From NCBI RefSeq assembly GCF_024586455.1, contig NC_065923.1, forward strand, positions 42,456,370 to 42,520,369: a stretch of DNA of 64,000 nt, given 5' to 3'. A program made the position numbers and the translations under genes. Below are positions 46,090-57,360 of the stretch, piece after piece. The notes beneath the pieces are model-generated. The model saw nothing but the letters and a program-made list of their open reading frames with translations, was not told where the DNA came from and searched no databases. The number at the start of each line of letters is the position of its first letter. Position 1 is the first letter of the stretch. This stretch comes from Bactrocera neohumeralis (lineage: Eukaryota; Arthropoda; Insecta; Diptera; Tephritidae).

Positions 46090-46395
46090 CCTGAATAGCA
46101 GTATGTTGATGTGGGCGACTTTTGGTTTCAACAAGATGGCGCTGCATGCCATGCTGCATGCGAAATAATTAATTTATTGAAGGAAAGATTTGCTGAGAGC
46201 ATTATCTCGCGTCGTGTGCCTATGGAGTGGCCTCCAAAATCCTTCGATTTTACACCGTTGATTTATTTTTTCTAATATTATATAAAACCGCTTGTCTACG
46301 CAGATAAACCCAAGACGATTGACGCTTTGGAAGAAAATATTTGGCGTGTTATAGCTGAATTGGAATTTTCGACTGAAATTTGTTCGAAAGTGAAA
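46090..46395 (+). pseudogene. Tc3-type transposase C-terminal relic
   Basis: Translation VDVGDFWFQQDGAACHAACE near 46097-46155 keeps the second catalytic Asp (QQDG). It continues IINLLKERFAESIISRRVPM and EWPPKSFDFTPLIYF (third acidic region: DLTPLDYF normally, here the last Asp is Ile). Then KPLVYADKPKTIDALEENIW and RVIAELEFSTEI. One continuous frame except for a stop after YFF near 46275. The N-terminal half is missing. Confidence 0.8.
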
Positions 46396-46611
46396 TTCAC
46401 TTTTATCAGAAATAATTTTTAAAGCATAATGGCAAAGTCTTATTCTTATAATAAAGCCAAATTCTTGGCCACAGTATGAGATTATATGCGTTTTACTTCT
46501 TCCTGTAAACCACATGTCAGAAACACCTTTTACTGCTATAGGTATGCGAACGAATAGAAGCCAATGAATAACTTATACCAAAATAGAACTCTCACTAATT
46601 ATTGTCTAAAA

Positions 46612-46978
46612 ATTGTCGACCCAGCCAGTTAATGGGGATGCTATCCCATCTGAAGTTCTCGAAGATTCGTCGACTATTGTGCTTTCTTCAGTCGATGGTG
46701 ATGTTGTATCAGCAGAAGTGCTAAAAGATCTGTCGACCGAAGTAAGGTTGTTGATGATCATGTTGTACCACCTGAATAGGTAGAAGATTCTACGCCTATT
46801 GTATTGTGCTCTCTTCCTTTGGTGATGACGATGTTCTACCATCTGCGGTGCTGGAAGATTCGTTGACTCTTAGGCTTTCCTTAGTTGATGGGGATGTTGT
46901 ACCATTTGAATTGCTGGAAGAATTTTCGACTATTGTACTCTCTTCAGTTTTTGATGACGGTGTTGTACCATCATTGTG
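46612..46978 (+). repeat. Decayed coding minisatellite, about 63-bp (21-codon) unit
   Basis: Five to six imperfect units. The clearest is at 46658-46720: EDSSTIVLSSVDGDVVSAEV, then Leu. Unit lengths are about 63, 59, 71, 63 and a partial. Two units keep exactly 63 bp and units share GATTCGTCGACTATTGT-like and GATGTTGTACCA-like blocks. Frameshifts and an in-frame stop break the reading. The period being a multiple of three, with residues conserved, suggests it was once a Ser/Val/Asp-rich protein repeat. No parent gene was recognised. Confidence 0.7.
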
Positions 46979-46991
46979 ATAATTTAATTAA

Positions 46992-47703
46992 GGGGTATTC
47001 TGGTCTAGAAGCATAAAATTCAAGTAATTTTTAAAGTGTCGTAAAAAAAGGCAATTAATATTTTTAGTATCAATTTTTTTATTAGTTATTTGCTAATTTT
47101 TGAAGAGTACAGAAAAAGTAAAAAATTTCAAAAATTATGAGCTGACGAAGTGGGGGGTCTCTAAAAATTTCCACGTGACCATACCCATGATTTTAACCCT
47201 AGTTGTCTGAAACCAAAAAAAAGATTATTAATAAATAATGTCGCAATGCCGGAACTACGGAAAAGTGGCAAAATTTTTTTTTCACAAAATGGCGACTGCC
47301 TGAAAAAAAAAAGTTTTTTTGGTTCCTTTTTCTGACTATTTCGAATTTTCAAAAACAATAAAAATAAAAATTTGGCGATGAGGCTAGTTCCAACCATAGA
47401 CAAACCTGTAAAGAAGACTCGATAAAAATTTCTAGTAAATCGGTCCAGTAGGACCTGAGAAATCATGGGTATCGTTCCGAAAAAGTCAGTTTTGAGAAAA
47501 ACGCGTTTAAAGTTTCGCGTAAAGTCTTTTGTTCGATTAGTTCCGGCCGAACCAGTTTGGATGCCGGGTCAGAAAAATGCCTATATCTCCGAAAATAATT
47601 TGAATTTTGAAAAATCCTCTTGTACACATATTCTTGAATAGTTAAACTTTGAAAATATAAAAAAAATTTCAATTTTTTTAAATTTCTAGACCTGAATACC
47701 CCC
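46992..47703. mobile_element. 712-bp MITE with TTAA flanks
   Basis: Ends are inverted: GGGGTATTCTGGTCTAGAA on the left, and the reversed right end reads GGGGGTATTCAGGTCTAGAA. TTAA lies on both sides (46988-46991 and 47704-47707). A TTAA target is characteristic of piggyBac-type elements, but these TIR bases do not identify the parent. The interior is non-coding and A/T-rich. Open frames on the minus strand have no motif. Confidence 0.75.
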
Positions 47704-47707
47704 TTAA

Positions 47708-49120
47708 GCAATCCTATCACTAATCAAAAAAATTTTAACTTATTGCTTAATTTATTTTGACAATTAATAGATATCAAGTTCTTTGAAATTTTAGGGTACC
47801 ATAAAATTTATAGCACTGGAATATTATCTATGAAAATTTACTAAATTGATCAAACCGATATATGTATGTATATATTTCTTTTCCCATTCCTAATAAATTG
47901 TCTTTGTTGTTCTAAGATAAATGTGTATGTGCCTATTGATATCTCAGTAAATAATATTTTTCTTGATAAGGAGATTATTTATGTATATTTAATCTAGATA
48001 TCCTCATGAAAAAGGAGTAATCACGGGTGTCATTAAAATTTTAGCAAGAGAAGACACTTCCAAGACAACACATGACCGACAGATAAGTCCGAATTATATG
48101 GTAGCCATAGTAAATGTATTTCAGGGTACGGTAAGAATTTAAATTTCTCTTGCAATATATTTATTTTTATATATCCATGGTTCCTGAGGAAAATTTCTTT
48201 GTAGAATTTTATCTAAATAATTCATATACCAATCGTTTTATTGTCTACATCTCACAAATTTAGTATTCCGAGCATTCGTATGCTATGTATTCATAGTCTC
48301 ATCTTTTAATATAAATAGAGAAAGAAATATATTAAGAATTGCATCGTTTATTGAAAAAGACTATAAATTGCGACATAAAACTCATAAAAATGTAACGAAA
48401 CACTGCAGCAGCAATTGGCCGAAATGAATGCAGTAAAATAGGAAACTGATATGCAATGTCCCTAATGGAAGTGCGAAATTGCTTTTCAAGTATTGCATGT
48501 GTGTGCGTACCCTTATGCACATATGAACCTGCAATATTCTCACTGTTAGTTTCCTTATGCACATATGTTCAATCGCAATTTTCTCACAGTGCGCAAAGTG
48601 GAAGCAAGAGTAAAGGATATCAAATTTAAGTATTTCAACGCCCTTCACAAACACACATATCACACACATTTAGTAATCGACACATACTATCCACTATACG
48701 ATTTAGAGTTTTTTCCGAATTTTCGATGTCTTCATTTCGAACACATGATATTCCTCAACTGATTGCTTTGTGGAAAATTTGTCATTCATTCTTTTCGTCT
48801 AAAGTAAATTTAATAACGCTTTTGGAATTTCTTGCGAAAGGAAATGAGATTGCGCAAAATGAAATGCAACGTATGCCAAGTTGTAGCAGATAAAATAATC
48901 TGTAGGAGAGTTTTTGTTTTCAATTGCATTAGGTGCGATGAAGGCGGAACGTAAAAAAATTGTAAAAGAGATTTGCCGATTACTGATGAGTCTAAGCGTA
49001 CAGAGTGATCTACACAAAGGACTATGTTTGTCCATGTAGGGAATATACAGTATCGTAAAGTCTACGATTGAAACGAAACACCGGTAAATGGGGCTGTGAG
49101 AATTCACTACATTCAGAATA
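47708..49120. other. Intergenic, no gene recognised
   Basis: AT-rich. Frames at 48332-48762 and 48799-49128 lack any recognised domain. Confidence 0.5.
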
Positions 49121-49121
49121 T

Positions 49122-50523
49122 GAAACAAGAAGAAATGTTAACTTCGGCTGCACCGAAGTTGATATACCCTTCACAGGTGCATTTCTTTTAGTAACTATGT
49201 GTTCAGTTTATATGGAAGCTATATGCTATAGTAATCCGATCTGAACAATTTTTTCGGAGATTACATTGTTGCCTTAGAAAATAATCGCAAAAGTTCTCCT
49301 TACAAGAACTTTTTCCCGATCGTTCAGTTTGTACGGCAGCTATCCACTATAGTACAATTTCTTCGGAGATTACATTGTTGCCCTAAAAAATACCCTGCGC
49401 CAACTTTTGTAAAGATACATTGTCAAATGTTAAAGCTTTCCATATAAGAACTTGATTCCGATCGCTCAGTTTGCATGGCAGCTATATGCTATAGTGGTCC
49501 GATATCGGCAGTTCCGACAAATGAGCAGCTTCTTAAAGAGAAAATGACGTTTGCAAAATTTCAAAGCGATATCTTAAAAACTGAGGGACTAGTTCATATA
49601 CATATGGGCCATTCCATCAATTGGCGACATGGTTTTGTACCCGTGGTTCTCCGATTTTGACGAAACTTTAGAATATCATAATATAGACCAAAATAAGAAT
49701 ATCTGTAAACCTTTTTGTGGTCAAAGTTGCTCCATTGTTTTTTGGCGCGCAATTCAAATTGAGATCAAACAAAAAAATGACAATTTCTTTTATTTTTTAA
49801 CGACCTCAAAATTGAGTGAAAAATTTTTACAGTTATCCAATTTTATGTAAAAAAATTTCAGCTTTCTGATAAAAATATTTTCAAAATCCAAAAAAATTTT
49901 CAATATCCAAAAAAACATTTTCTTTCCAAAAATCCCGTTTTTTGTGCTTTTCCCCCATTTTTTATTTTTCAAAATTGACTTTTTCATTCGATTCCTCGTT
50001 AAATTTTACATGGGGACTTTGATTCCATGAACAGCAAAAAAATTCAAAGTTGTCATATTTTTAAAATGGAGACACTATTTCTTCATTAAATCTAAGAATA
50101 CAAAAAAATTCACTGTTTACCTCCTTCACACAACCTGGAAAAAAAAAATGTTTTTTTTGTATTTTGAAAATTTTTTTGGATTTTGAAAATATTTTTATCA
50201 GAAAGCTGAGATTTTTTTACATAAAATTGGACAACTGCAAAATTGTTTCACTCAATTTTGAGGTCGTTAAAATATAAAAGAAATAGTCATTTTTTTGTTT
50301 GATCTCAATTTGAATTGCGCGCCAAAAAACAATGGAGCAACTTTGACCACTAAAAAGTCGCCAATTGATGGAATGGCCCATATATATAGACAGACGGACA
50401 GGGCTAAATCGACTCAGCTCAATGTACTGATCATTTATACATATACTTTATAGGGTCTCCGACGCTTCCTTATGGGTGTTACAAACTTCGTGACAAACTT
50501 AATATACCCCGTTCAGGGTATAA
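49122..50523 (+). repeat. DR1, long forward copy, interrupted by a foldback
   Basis: The most complete DR1. 5' end AACAAGAAGAAATG with hairpin ACTTCGGCTGCACCGAAGT; monomers marked by GGAAGCTATATGCTATAG (about 49213), CGGCAGCTATCCACTATAG (about 49334) and TGGCAGCTATATGCTATAG (about 49476). Then CTGAGGGACTAGTTC, a foldback insertion at 49606-50379, AGACAGACGGACAGGGC, and the 3' end AACTTAATATACCCCG with TTCAGGGTATA near 50515. Removing the foldback gives a DR1 of about 630 bp. The 61-codon frame at 49475-49660 is a by-product. Confidence 0.88.
49606..50379. mobile_element. 774-bp foldback (long inverted repeat) element
   Basis: Ends are perfect inverted copies of GGGCCATTCCATCAATTGGC continuing GAC. 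The arms then pair again for about 200 bp: GTGGTCAAAGTTGCTCC from 49717 pairs with the complement ending at 50350, through GCGCGCAATTCAAATTGAG and on to the AAAATATTTTC region. The left arm has about 85 bp not present in the right one. The centre (about 49985-50140) is unpaired. The flanks are ATAT on both sides, compatible with a short target duplication. No coding capacity. Confidence 0.88.
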
Positions 50524-51510
50524 AAAAAGATGAATGTGTCAAAAGAGTTTAGTAGATGACGCCACAAATCGCAAAATATACATACGAGTACTGTCGTATA
50601 TCACATTTTTGTAGGCGGTTGCTGTCGAAATTCCAGGCGAATTGGAATAGACGTAGCTTTTTTTGACGACATGTGGAAGTGGGAGTGTTCATAGCTATAA
50701 GAAAAACAGGATGAAAGAGCAATATCGTTCGGAGATTCCATTCTTTTGATTTTTGATTTTTCTCTAAGAAGGTATGTTTACAATCAATTTTGTGAAAGAA
50801 AAAATCTCCACATCAAAAATCCCTCCAGATCAAAATAGAAATACCTAAAAACTTGGTTATTTGAGTAATTTCAATACCCACAACTTTACCACAATTTTTT
50901 TCCTTAAGACACATAGTTTTTTTCGGTAATCGAGATATTTTTTTTATAACGTCTGACGTATCTAATTTACAAAAACACCTGAGTGCAGGACAAAATCGAT
51001 TATGGTGAAGTCTATAGGGTTGCCACGTCCCTAGGGGTGCTAGGCGGGGAATTGATGATGACAATGGAAGCCCATAGTATCGACTAAGTACCTTCTTAGC
51101 TGTAGTGAAAAAACTGAAAGTTGAAGTGAAATTTTTTGTGTTTTCTTTATTGACACTTCTATATTCAACGTTTACAAAAGGATTGACGTATCAAAACAAC
51201 AACGAAAGAAATATAAATATTTTTGTGGGTGTATACTTGGAGTTAAGTTTACACATTCTTGATGACATTTTGACTCACTAAATACTAAGGCAACAAAACA
51301 CAACTCTATGCTGCAAACAACTGACAACTAACTTTTTCTTAAACAACTATACAAGCATATGCCGTCACCTTGACCTTGACAGTTGCGAAATTGAAAGCAC
51401 TGATTTATCGCAAAACTTGACTATTTTAGTATTATAGTTACATAGTCAGAACTTTCTGGCATGTGAACACTATTTGCGCTGTTTACAGTAACTTAAAGTA
51501 TTCTTCTCGA
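50524..51510. other. Intergenic, no gene recognised
   Basis: AT-rich. An 83-codon minus frame at 50813-51064 has no recognised motif. Confidence 0.5.
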
Positions 51511-51517
51511 TCAAAAA

Positions 51518-52250
51518 GTTGAATTAAATCGCGAACATTTTCGCGCTATTATTTCTTACAACTCTCGACGTGCGTCATCAAAAGTGCTTAGTTAAACTGA
51601 AGTCAATTTTTGACGATGAAGATCCATGGAATAGTGTTGTAGTTGTAGTCGTTGATCACTCCAAGGCGAATTTCGCGAAGATTCCAGAAATTTAAATGAT
51701 GGTGATGCTTCGTAGAGCCCGAAAGTAAACAGCAGTCGACGATAGGGGTGTTTCAAGATGAGCCGAACTTAAAGAAACTTGTTCGCGCACAAAGCACTTT
51801 AAAGCAAATAGTTGCTCTTTTTTTTAAATTGGTGATATCGCAATCAGACAGTACCAAAAACCAAATTCTGAGTGGTATACAATCATGTGTTTGGCAGTTG
51901 TCTTCACGAAATCAAGAAGACCAACCGCCAAAGACGGATCACTCTTTACAATGACAATGCGAGCTCTCACACATCGACTGAAACAACTCAATTTTTAAGC
52001 ATTCAAAACATGAAATTGATGAGCCATTCGTTCGTAAAGAATAAATTACGAGGTCAACGTTTTTCGACACCTGAAAAGCCTATTGACGCGTTCAGAACGC
52101 ATATTTTGCTGATACTTCAATCAAAGTGGCAAAAGAGTTTCGACGATTGATTCAAAGGCACCTAAAGTTATACATCATAATGGAGAATATTTTGAAAAAC
52201 AATAAAGCGATTTTCAATGAATACCAAAATATTTTCTATCGATGTTTCAA
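51518..52250 (+). pseudogene. mariner relic
   Basis: Starts with VELNREHFRAIISYNSRRAS near 51518, the same N-terminus as the mariner at 57374-57877 (ELTREHFRAII). After a long deletion it continues FQDEPNLKKLVRAQSTLKQI near 51750, then shifts frame to QEIKKTNRQRRITLYNDNAS near 51905-51965 (second Asp changed: HHDN becomes YNDN), then SSHTSTETTQFLSIQNMKLM. The YSPDLAP segment with the third Asp is deleted, leaving SHSFVKNKLRGQRFSTPEKP and the C-terminus QSKWQKSFDD. Dead copy; TIRs not found. Confidence 0.8.
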
Positions 52251-53235
52251 GTATTTTAAAGATGAAATTTAGAAAATATCTATAAAGTACTTCTTTGCTC
52301 TGAAATCTGACGCGTTGGGCTTAAACGAAACTCAAATTCACTTACTAAATTCAAAATACCAAAAATTATGCCGGACTGCGTTATGTTTCAAAACTTCAGC
52401 AAATAAATCATATTGTCTTTTTTAATCATGATAATAGTGTTAAAATCAAAATCTAATAATAGTGTTAAAATCTGTCGTAATATCTTTGGAGAAGCAAATA
52501 AGTAAAATCTTTTTAAATTGTATGGCACAACGACTTTTCTTTCTTTAATATATATATTAAATTTTCTTGCTAAGTATTGTCCAGAACGACTTACTGTAGG
52601 GTTTATGGAATACATGTCAAATATAATATTCCTGTGCTACCAAGCATCTTTTTCTAAGCCATTGAACTTAATATTTTTCATTTCAGTTAGAGAAAAAACT
52701 CTAAAAACACTACAGTCAAACTGCTCACTTTTAATCCAACAAATCTAAATTTCAAATTTTGTCACAAAGTACGGCAAACGCAACAAATTAACAACAACGG
52801 CAACTGCATAAGAGAGCTACCTCGTCGGCCATCAACATTCTTGATTTCGTTTTGCGTTTTCTATTTGCAATGCAACTGCGCGGAAAACCGTCTGCGCAGG
52901 CGCGCTTACATTTTAATCTGTACAGAGTGAAATGTCAAACCTCGCTCTGCATGCAGACATGTTTTCCACCTTGCCCTGCTTTGCTTCACTTGGCGTCTGT
53001 TGCCGCTGTTTTGCATTTTAATCCTAATCGCTGTACTTAAGCGTCACTGTTTTATTTTAGTTGCTACGAAAAAAAAGTAAAGAGACTTTACATTTAGAAG
53101 CAAATTTTAAATGAAGCGAAAGACTGAAAGGGGCGTAATGTGTCAGTAAAATGTAAAATGAGGTAGGATACTAAAAAGGATTTAAATTAGCACTGAAGTG
53201 TACACCTCTTAAATTATTTAAACCTGGCTGACTCG
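52251..53235. other. Intergenic, no gene recognised
   Basis: Includes a GC-richer patch near 52850-53035 with a 62-codon frame that shows no known motif. Confidence 0.45.
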
Positions 53236-53239
53236 GCAA

Positions 53240-53400
53240 ACTTTGTACTGCCTATATTTTTTGTTTGGTTTTGTGGTGCGTAAATAAGCAAATATGGCGG
53301 TTTTCCGACGCCTGAACACGCGACGTATAATAATCCATCCGCGCAACAGGGGAACTCAATGTTGATTTCACAAACTTCGACTGTGTGTCGTGTAGGGCCA
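53240..53400 (-). pseudogene. Helitron helicase C-terminal remnant
   Basis: Minus translation from about 53385 to 53265 gives VEVCEINIEFPCCADGLLYV, then ACSGVGKPPYLLIYAPQNQT and KNI. This closely follows the last conserved block of Helitron PIF1-like helicases (QLYVACSRVGKP..LFIYAP..KTKN). The conserved Arg of SRVG is Gly here. Upstream the frame shifts and I cannot follow the helicase further. A Helitron 3' terminus (hairpin plus CTRR) was not located. Confidence 0.6.
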
Positions 53401-54435
53401 AACGATGATATCTAGAAAGAGCTGTTATATTTCTGAAATGCTTAAAATCATTTCCAAACCCAGAAACTAAAGAGCCTAAAGGAACTGGGGAGGAACCAAT
53501 TGTGGTAATTTTACTTGCCCTTCGCACAACATAATCTAGTAGATTCACCAGTGTATTTTAACGCCTTATTATAATTACAAAATATTATCATTTCCCAGTT
53601 GTTACCGATTTGTCGACATAATAACCTATTACCGGATATAGTGGAATGCACCTGATTGTGGGATTACAAGAATGCGCATTCTAAGTCTATCCACTATATA
53701 CTCATCACAGAAGAACGCATTCTAACATAGAAATACTTTTTTTTCTTAATCTGTCTCTCTTTGGTCATCAGTGTGGCTAGCACGTGAGGTAGCTCTTCGC
53801 ACATTTGAGTGATTGCGACGACCTAAGTCAAGTCGTATTCTCCGCGGCATCGCAAATTGTAATTAATTAAAGCGAGAAAAGTTCTCATGTGGCTATCACA
53901 AAAGATCAGCACAAAAAAGAAAACAAAACCTGAAATGCCACTATCACTAAGCAAGCGATGGTTGTAATCATAAATATTATGGTTGTATTCAGAAATTTGG
54001 TTTGTCACAAAACTTAAGTTTTATGAATCTGCATAAATGAAACTATTCTTTCAATTTGATTTCTGAAAGACGGAAAAACTGAATGTAGCTAAAATTAAGT
54101 TGATTCATTACCTCCTGAAAATAAATATGTAGTAGAAAGATGAAAAAATTATAAGAAACTATTCTTTCAATATGATTTCTGAACGACGGACTGACATATT
54201 GAAGGAAAAACAAAAGCGTCCGAGCATTTTCATATTTATTCACTTTTTAAACTTTCTCTAGACTTCCACAAATAACTCAAGATCAAAAGTAGTCAAATCG
54301 GTTCAGTCATTCTCGAGTTTAGCTAGACTAATGAACATGGTGATAAAAAAATACCCGGAAATTGTAAATGAAATGCTGAATATTTAATTATTTATCAATA
54401 TTTATTTTCTCGCCTTAAAAGTAATCCCCACCAGA
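53401..54435. other. Intergenic with small repeats
   Basis: Holds a 12-bp palindrome GAATGCGCATTC near 53674, inverted GATATAGTGGA and TCCACTATAT flanking it, and the direct repeat described separately at 54039. No gene recognised. Confidence 0.45.
54039..54190. repeat. Direct repeat, 36 bp, 116-bp offset
   Basis: GAAACTATTCTTTCAATTTG at 54039 and GAAACTATTCTTTCAATATG at 54155, both continuing ATTTCTGAA(A/C)GACGGA. Two mismatches in 36 bp. Confidence 0.85.
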
Positions 54436-54439
54436 CGTG

Positions 54440-54825
54440 GATTTTCATAAGGACTTTTTGGTATGACCTTCACTTCCTTCAGCGAATTTTGTTTTATAAC
54501 CACGGAGCAGCAAATTTAGTTTGGGACGAGTCGGGCAAGAACCCTTTTCATACCCAAAATATGCACCAAAATCATTCGAAAGGACTCGCCAGAAATTTCG
54601 ATTTTCAAGCATATTCTTCATTTTTTTAATATTTTCATCAGTTGGAGAGATCAAAGGCAATCCAGAACGAGGCAGGTCTTCAGCGATCACTCGACCGTCT
54701 TTGAAGACTCCTTGGCTTGTGTTTTTGATAAAACTGAATCACCGTAAGCCTTTTCCAACATTCCGCAAACGAAATTTGGTTAGAAAAACAAATTTTCCGG
54801 CTAGTTTTTGTCACAATATATAGAC
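54440..54825 (-). pseudogene. mariner N-terminal relic
   Basis: Minus translation near 54790 gives KFVCGMLEKAYGDSVLSKTQ (first HTH), then after a frameshift EDLPRSGLPLISPTDENIKK and MKNMLENRNF near 54580-54680, the linker before the second HTH. Degraded sequence continues to about 54440. This is the N-terminal DNA-binding part of a mariner of the EDLPRSGRPSTS type. The catalytic domain is absent. Confidence 0.75.
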
Positions 54826-56790
54826 AGAGAAAAATTTTATATTCCTTAGAGATTTTTACAAGAGCGCTTTATGTATTGTTTTCTAAATAGAAAATACAAA
54901 GTACAATCACTTTTGCATAGGTTGTGTTAGATCATAATTAATACCAATGCTGAAAATATATTTAGTAATTTAAAGTCTATCATTGAGATCCTTAAGATTA
55001 AGATGATCTTAATATTTGTCATAATCGTTTTACCTACGTGAACTACAGTTGTGGTTAATGTTGTAGGTGCTTTATAAATTCCCAAAATAATTTGAGAAAC
55101 CTTGCCTGGCTGACGGTATTTGTGGTCCCAGAGTGGGAACGGCCTATAGAAACTACTCGGAGTGATACAGTTATTTGCATGATATCCAAGACCCGACGAA
55201 CATAATATTTCTACGTGGTAAATTAACTTGTTAAACTAGTTTGTGTGATTTGAAATGACGGCACGACATCCTCTGACAATGCAATTGATTCCTTCGTATA
55301 AGTCCTTCCTTTGTCTTCTTTTTATTCTTCTAAACAAAAAAATTAAGCTTGAAAATATATTGTTTAAAGCTAAACGTTCTTAAATAATTAAATATAGAGA
55401 GCTTTTTTTATTTATCTGAACTAGTAAAAAATGGTTGTACTAAGTACGGCGGATTAATGAAGGACCAAGAAAACTCAAACATATTAGATATTTACCGTAA
55501 AACAATCACAAATACAATACATACTTGTTTCCCATGTTATGCTACAAGCACTGGTCCTACGTTAGCAACTAGCACGATAACCTATAAAAAATATATTTTG
55601 TTACATGAAATAACAATTTTTTCACACAAATATTCAACATGTTGGAATAAAATTCACACTCATCTGCATGCTGACATCTGATCGGAAGTGCCACACCAGG
55701 GCAATAAGCCAGTTCGGAAGCGATGGTTATGCAAAATGTGTTATTCACGGTTTGTTACAAATTTCGGAAATAGTCGAAAAATACTAACTGTGGAAATGTA
55801 TGCATGTACTGTTATATGCCTATACAAACCAGCACGCTCTCTACTTTTTGCTTGCGGAGGGCGTGCGTTGTGGTTTTTTCCAACTGCACACGGCGCCGAG
55901 CTTCCGAAGCTTATACTCGCTTATGCATATTTCCGTAAAATTGTCAGTTTTGCATGCTGGTGTGCACTACACAACACATGCGGGAATAATTTTCGTGCAC
56001 TTTGCTATAATTTTACATGCTTACATTTTAATCGCATTGCGGCGCCCTGCCTTCCTGAATGTTACTTAAGCGGAAAATGCTCTTATATACCTGCACAATG
56101 TTCGTAGTCATATAATATACATTTATATAGCTACATATTTTTATTAGCCGTCGAGTTCAGGTGAACTGGACCCTGTCTGCATCGGTTGCTCGTTCACATT
56201 TATATAATTGTGTGTGTGAACCAGGCGTGTTCTCAGGTTCTGTTTATTTTAGCTGACTTTGGTCAAATTGTGGTACTATTTAATTATTATGAAATGCTTT
56301 TCAGGCAAATAAATAACTAATCATAAACACGTAGATATAACAAGCACAAAAGCGGAATACATGTTGAGTATAAAAAATAATAATAATTTTAAAGTTCATT
56401 TTGTTAAAGCCTCTCTTCAATGGAATAGTCAACGAGTTCCAAATTCTTCAATTCTAAATGAAAACAAATTCCGAGAAGAGGTGCAGACAGTTTTTTTCAG
56501 TTTTCTTAATATGTCATCCCATTAAATTCAAAAACAAAGGTTCAGTATAATACACATTTTGAAGCAGGCACTCTTACGAAGGTCTCAAATTAAAAAAATT
56601 AAAAGTTTTAAAATTTGTGTTGTAATAATGTGAAGAGCTAGACTGACCAATATGATGAGACTGGCAAAGTAGTTGACAAGCCAGGAAGAGGGATGAAACC
56701 AAAAGTGAGGACAAAGCTTCTGTTTTCCTTTGTTTTGAGAGGAAATCACTGCTCAGTCTTAAAAAAATTGTTTAAAAAGGAATTAAATAT
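54826..56790. other. Intergenic, no gene recognised
   Basis: Includes a 139-codon + frame at 55688-56107 and an overlapping one at 55800-56069. Both are Cys/Ala/Phe-rich without a motif or homology I recognise. The region is more GC-balanced than its surroundings, so unique non-coding DNA is possible. Confidence 0.4.
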
Positions 56791-56791
56791 A

Positions 56792-57215
56792 CAAGGTCTG
56801 TCGCAAAAGAAAAAGAACTTTATAAATATAACTGTTTCTGGTGGCGCCACCTATTGCTGGGTATATGAAATAAGAAGTTTGATCTCTTGTTGACATTTCG
56901 GAAAAATTTTAAAACAATTAGATAACTACAATCGATGTTATCGATCAAAAAGTGACAGCCGCTTTTGGTCATCGGTCGTAAAATGCAAAGAGCAAATATT
57001 AAATTTTGTTTTAAGCTTGGGAAAACGTTTACTGAAACATTTCAAATGATGAAAAAAGTTTATGGTGATCAGTACCTATCCCGTAGTAATGTGCATGAGT
57101 GGTTTAAATGATTCCAAGAAGGTCGTGAGGACCGATCAGAAGTCGGTCGTCTTCAGAAGTCAAAAATAAAGACAATGCTGATTTGTTTTTACGATTTCTT
57201 TTGCGACAGACCTTG
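56792..57215 (+). mobile_element. 424-bp mariner deletion derivative with TIRs
   Basis: Flanked by TA at 56790-56791 and 57216-57217. TIRs: CAAGGTCTGTCGCAAAAGAA on the left; the reversed right end is CAAGGTCTGTCGCAAAAGAA, identical over 20 bp. The interior starts a transposase at about 56983 (MQRANIKFCFKLGKTFTETF, then YLSRSNVHEWFK, a stop, FQEGRED). It is cut off and followed by a few dozen bases and the right TIR. So the first HTH survives and everything else is deleted. The protein start is related to the mariner at 5697-6627, but the TIRs differ. Confidence 0.92.
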
Positions 57216-57360
57216 TATGAATCTGTAAATATGTACAATAAGGGACAGACTTCATAGATATGGATACAAGCCCAGCAGTACTGTAATCAAACCACTACGT
57301 AGGTTGCTATATATATTTCTGGCCTAATAATGTAAATAGGCATATTTATCAACGAAAATG

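Noticed and set aside
49475..49660. 61-codon frame as a small conserved gene
   Set aside because: It is DR1 repeat sequence; the same peptide appears on the reverse strand at 3811-4014.
55688..56107. 139-codon plus-strand frame as a secreted or Cys-rich protein
   Set aside because: Composition only; no signal peptide pattern or family recognised, and a second frame overlaps it.
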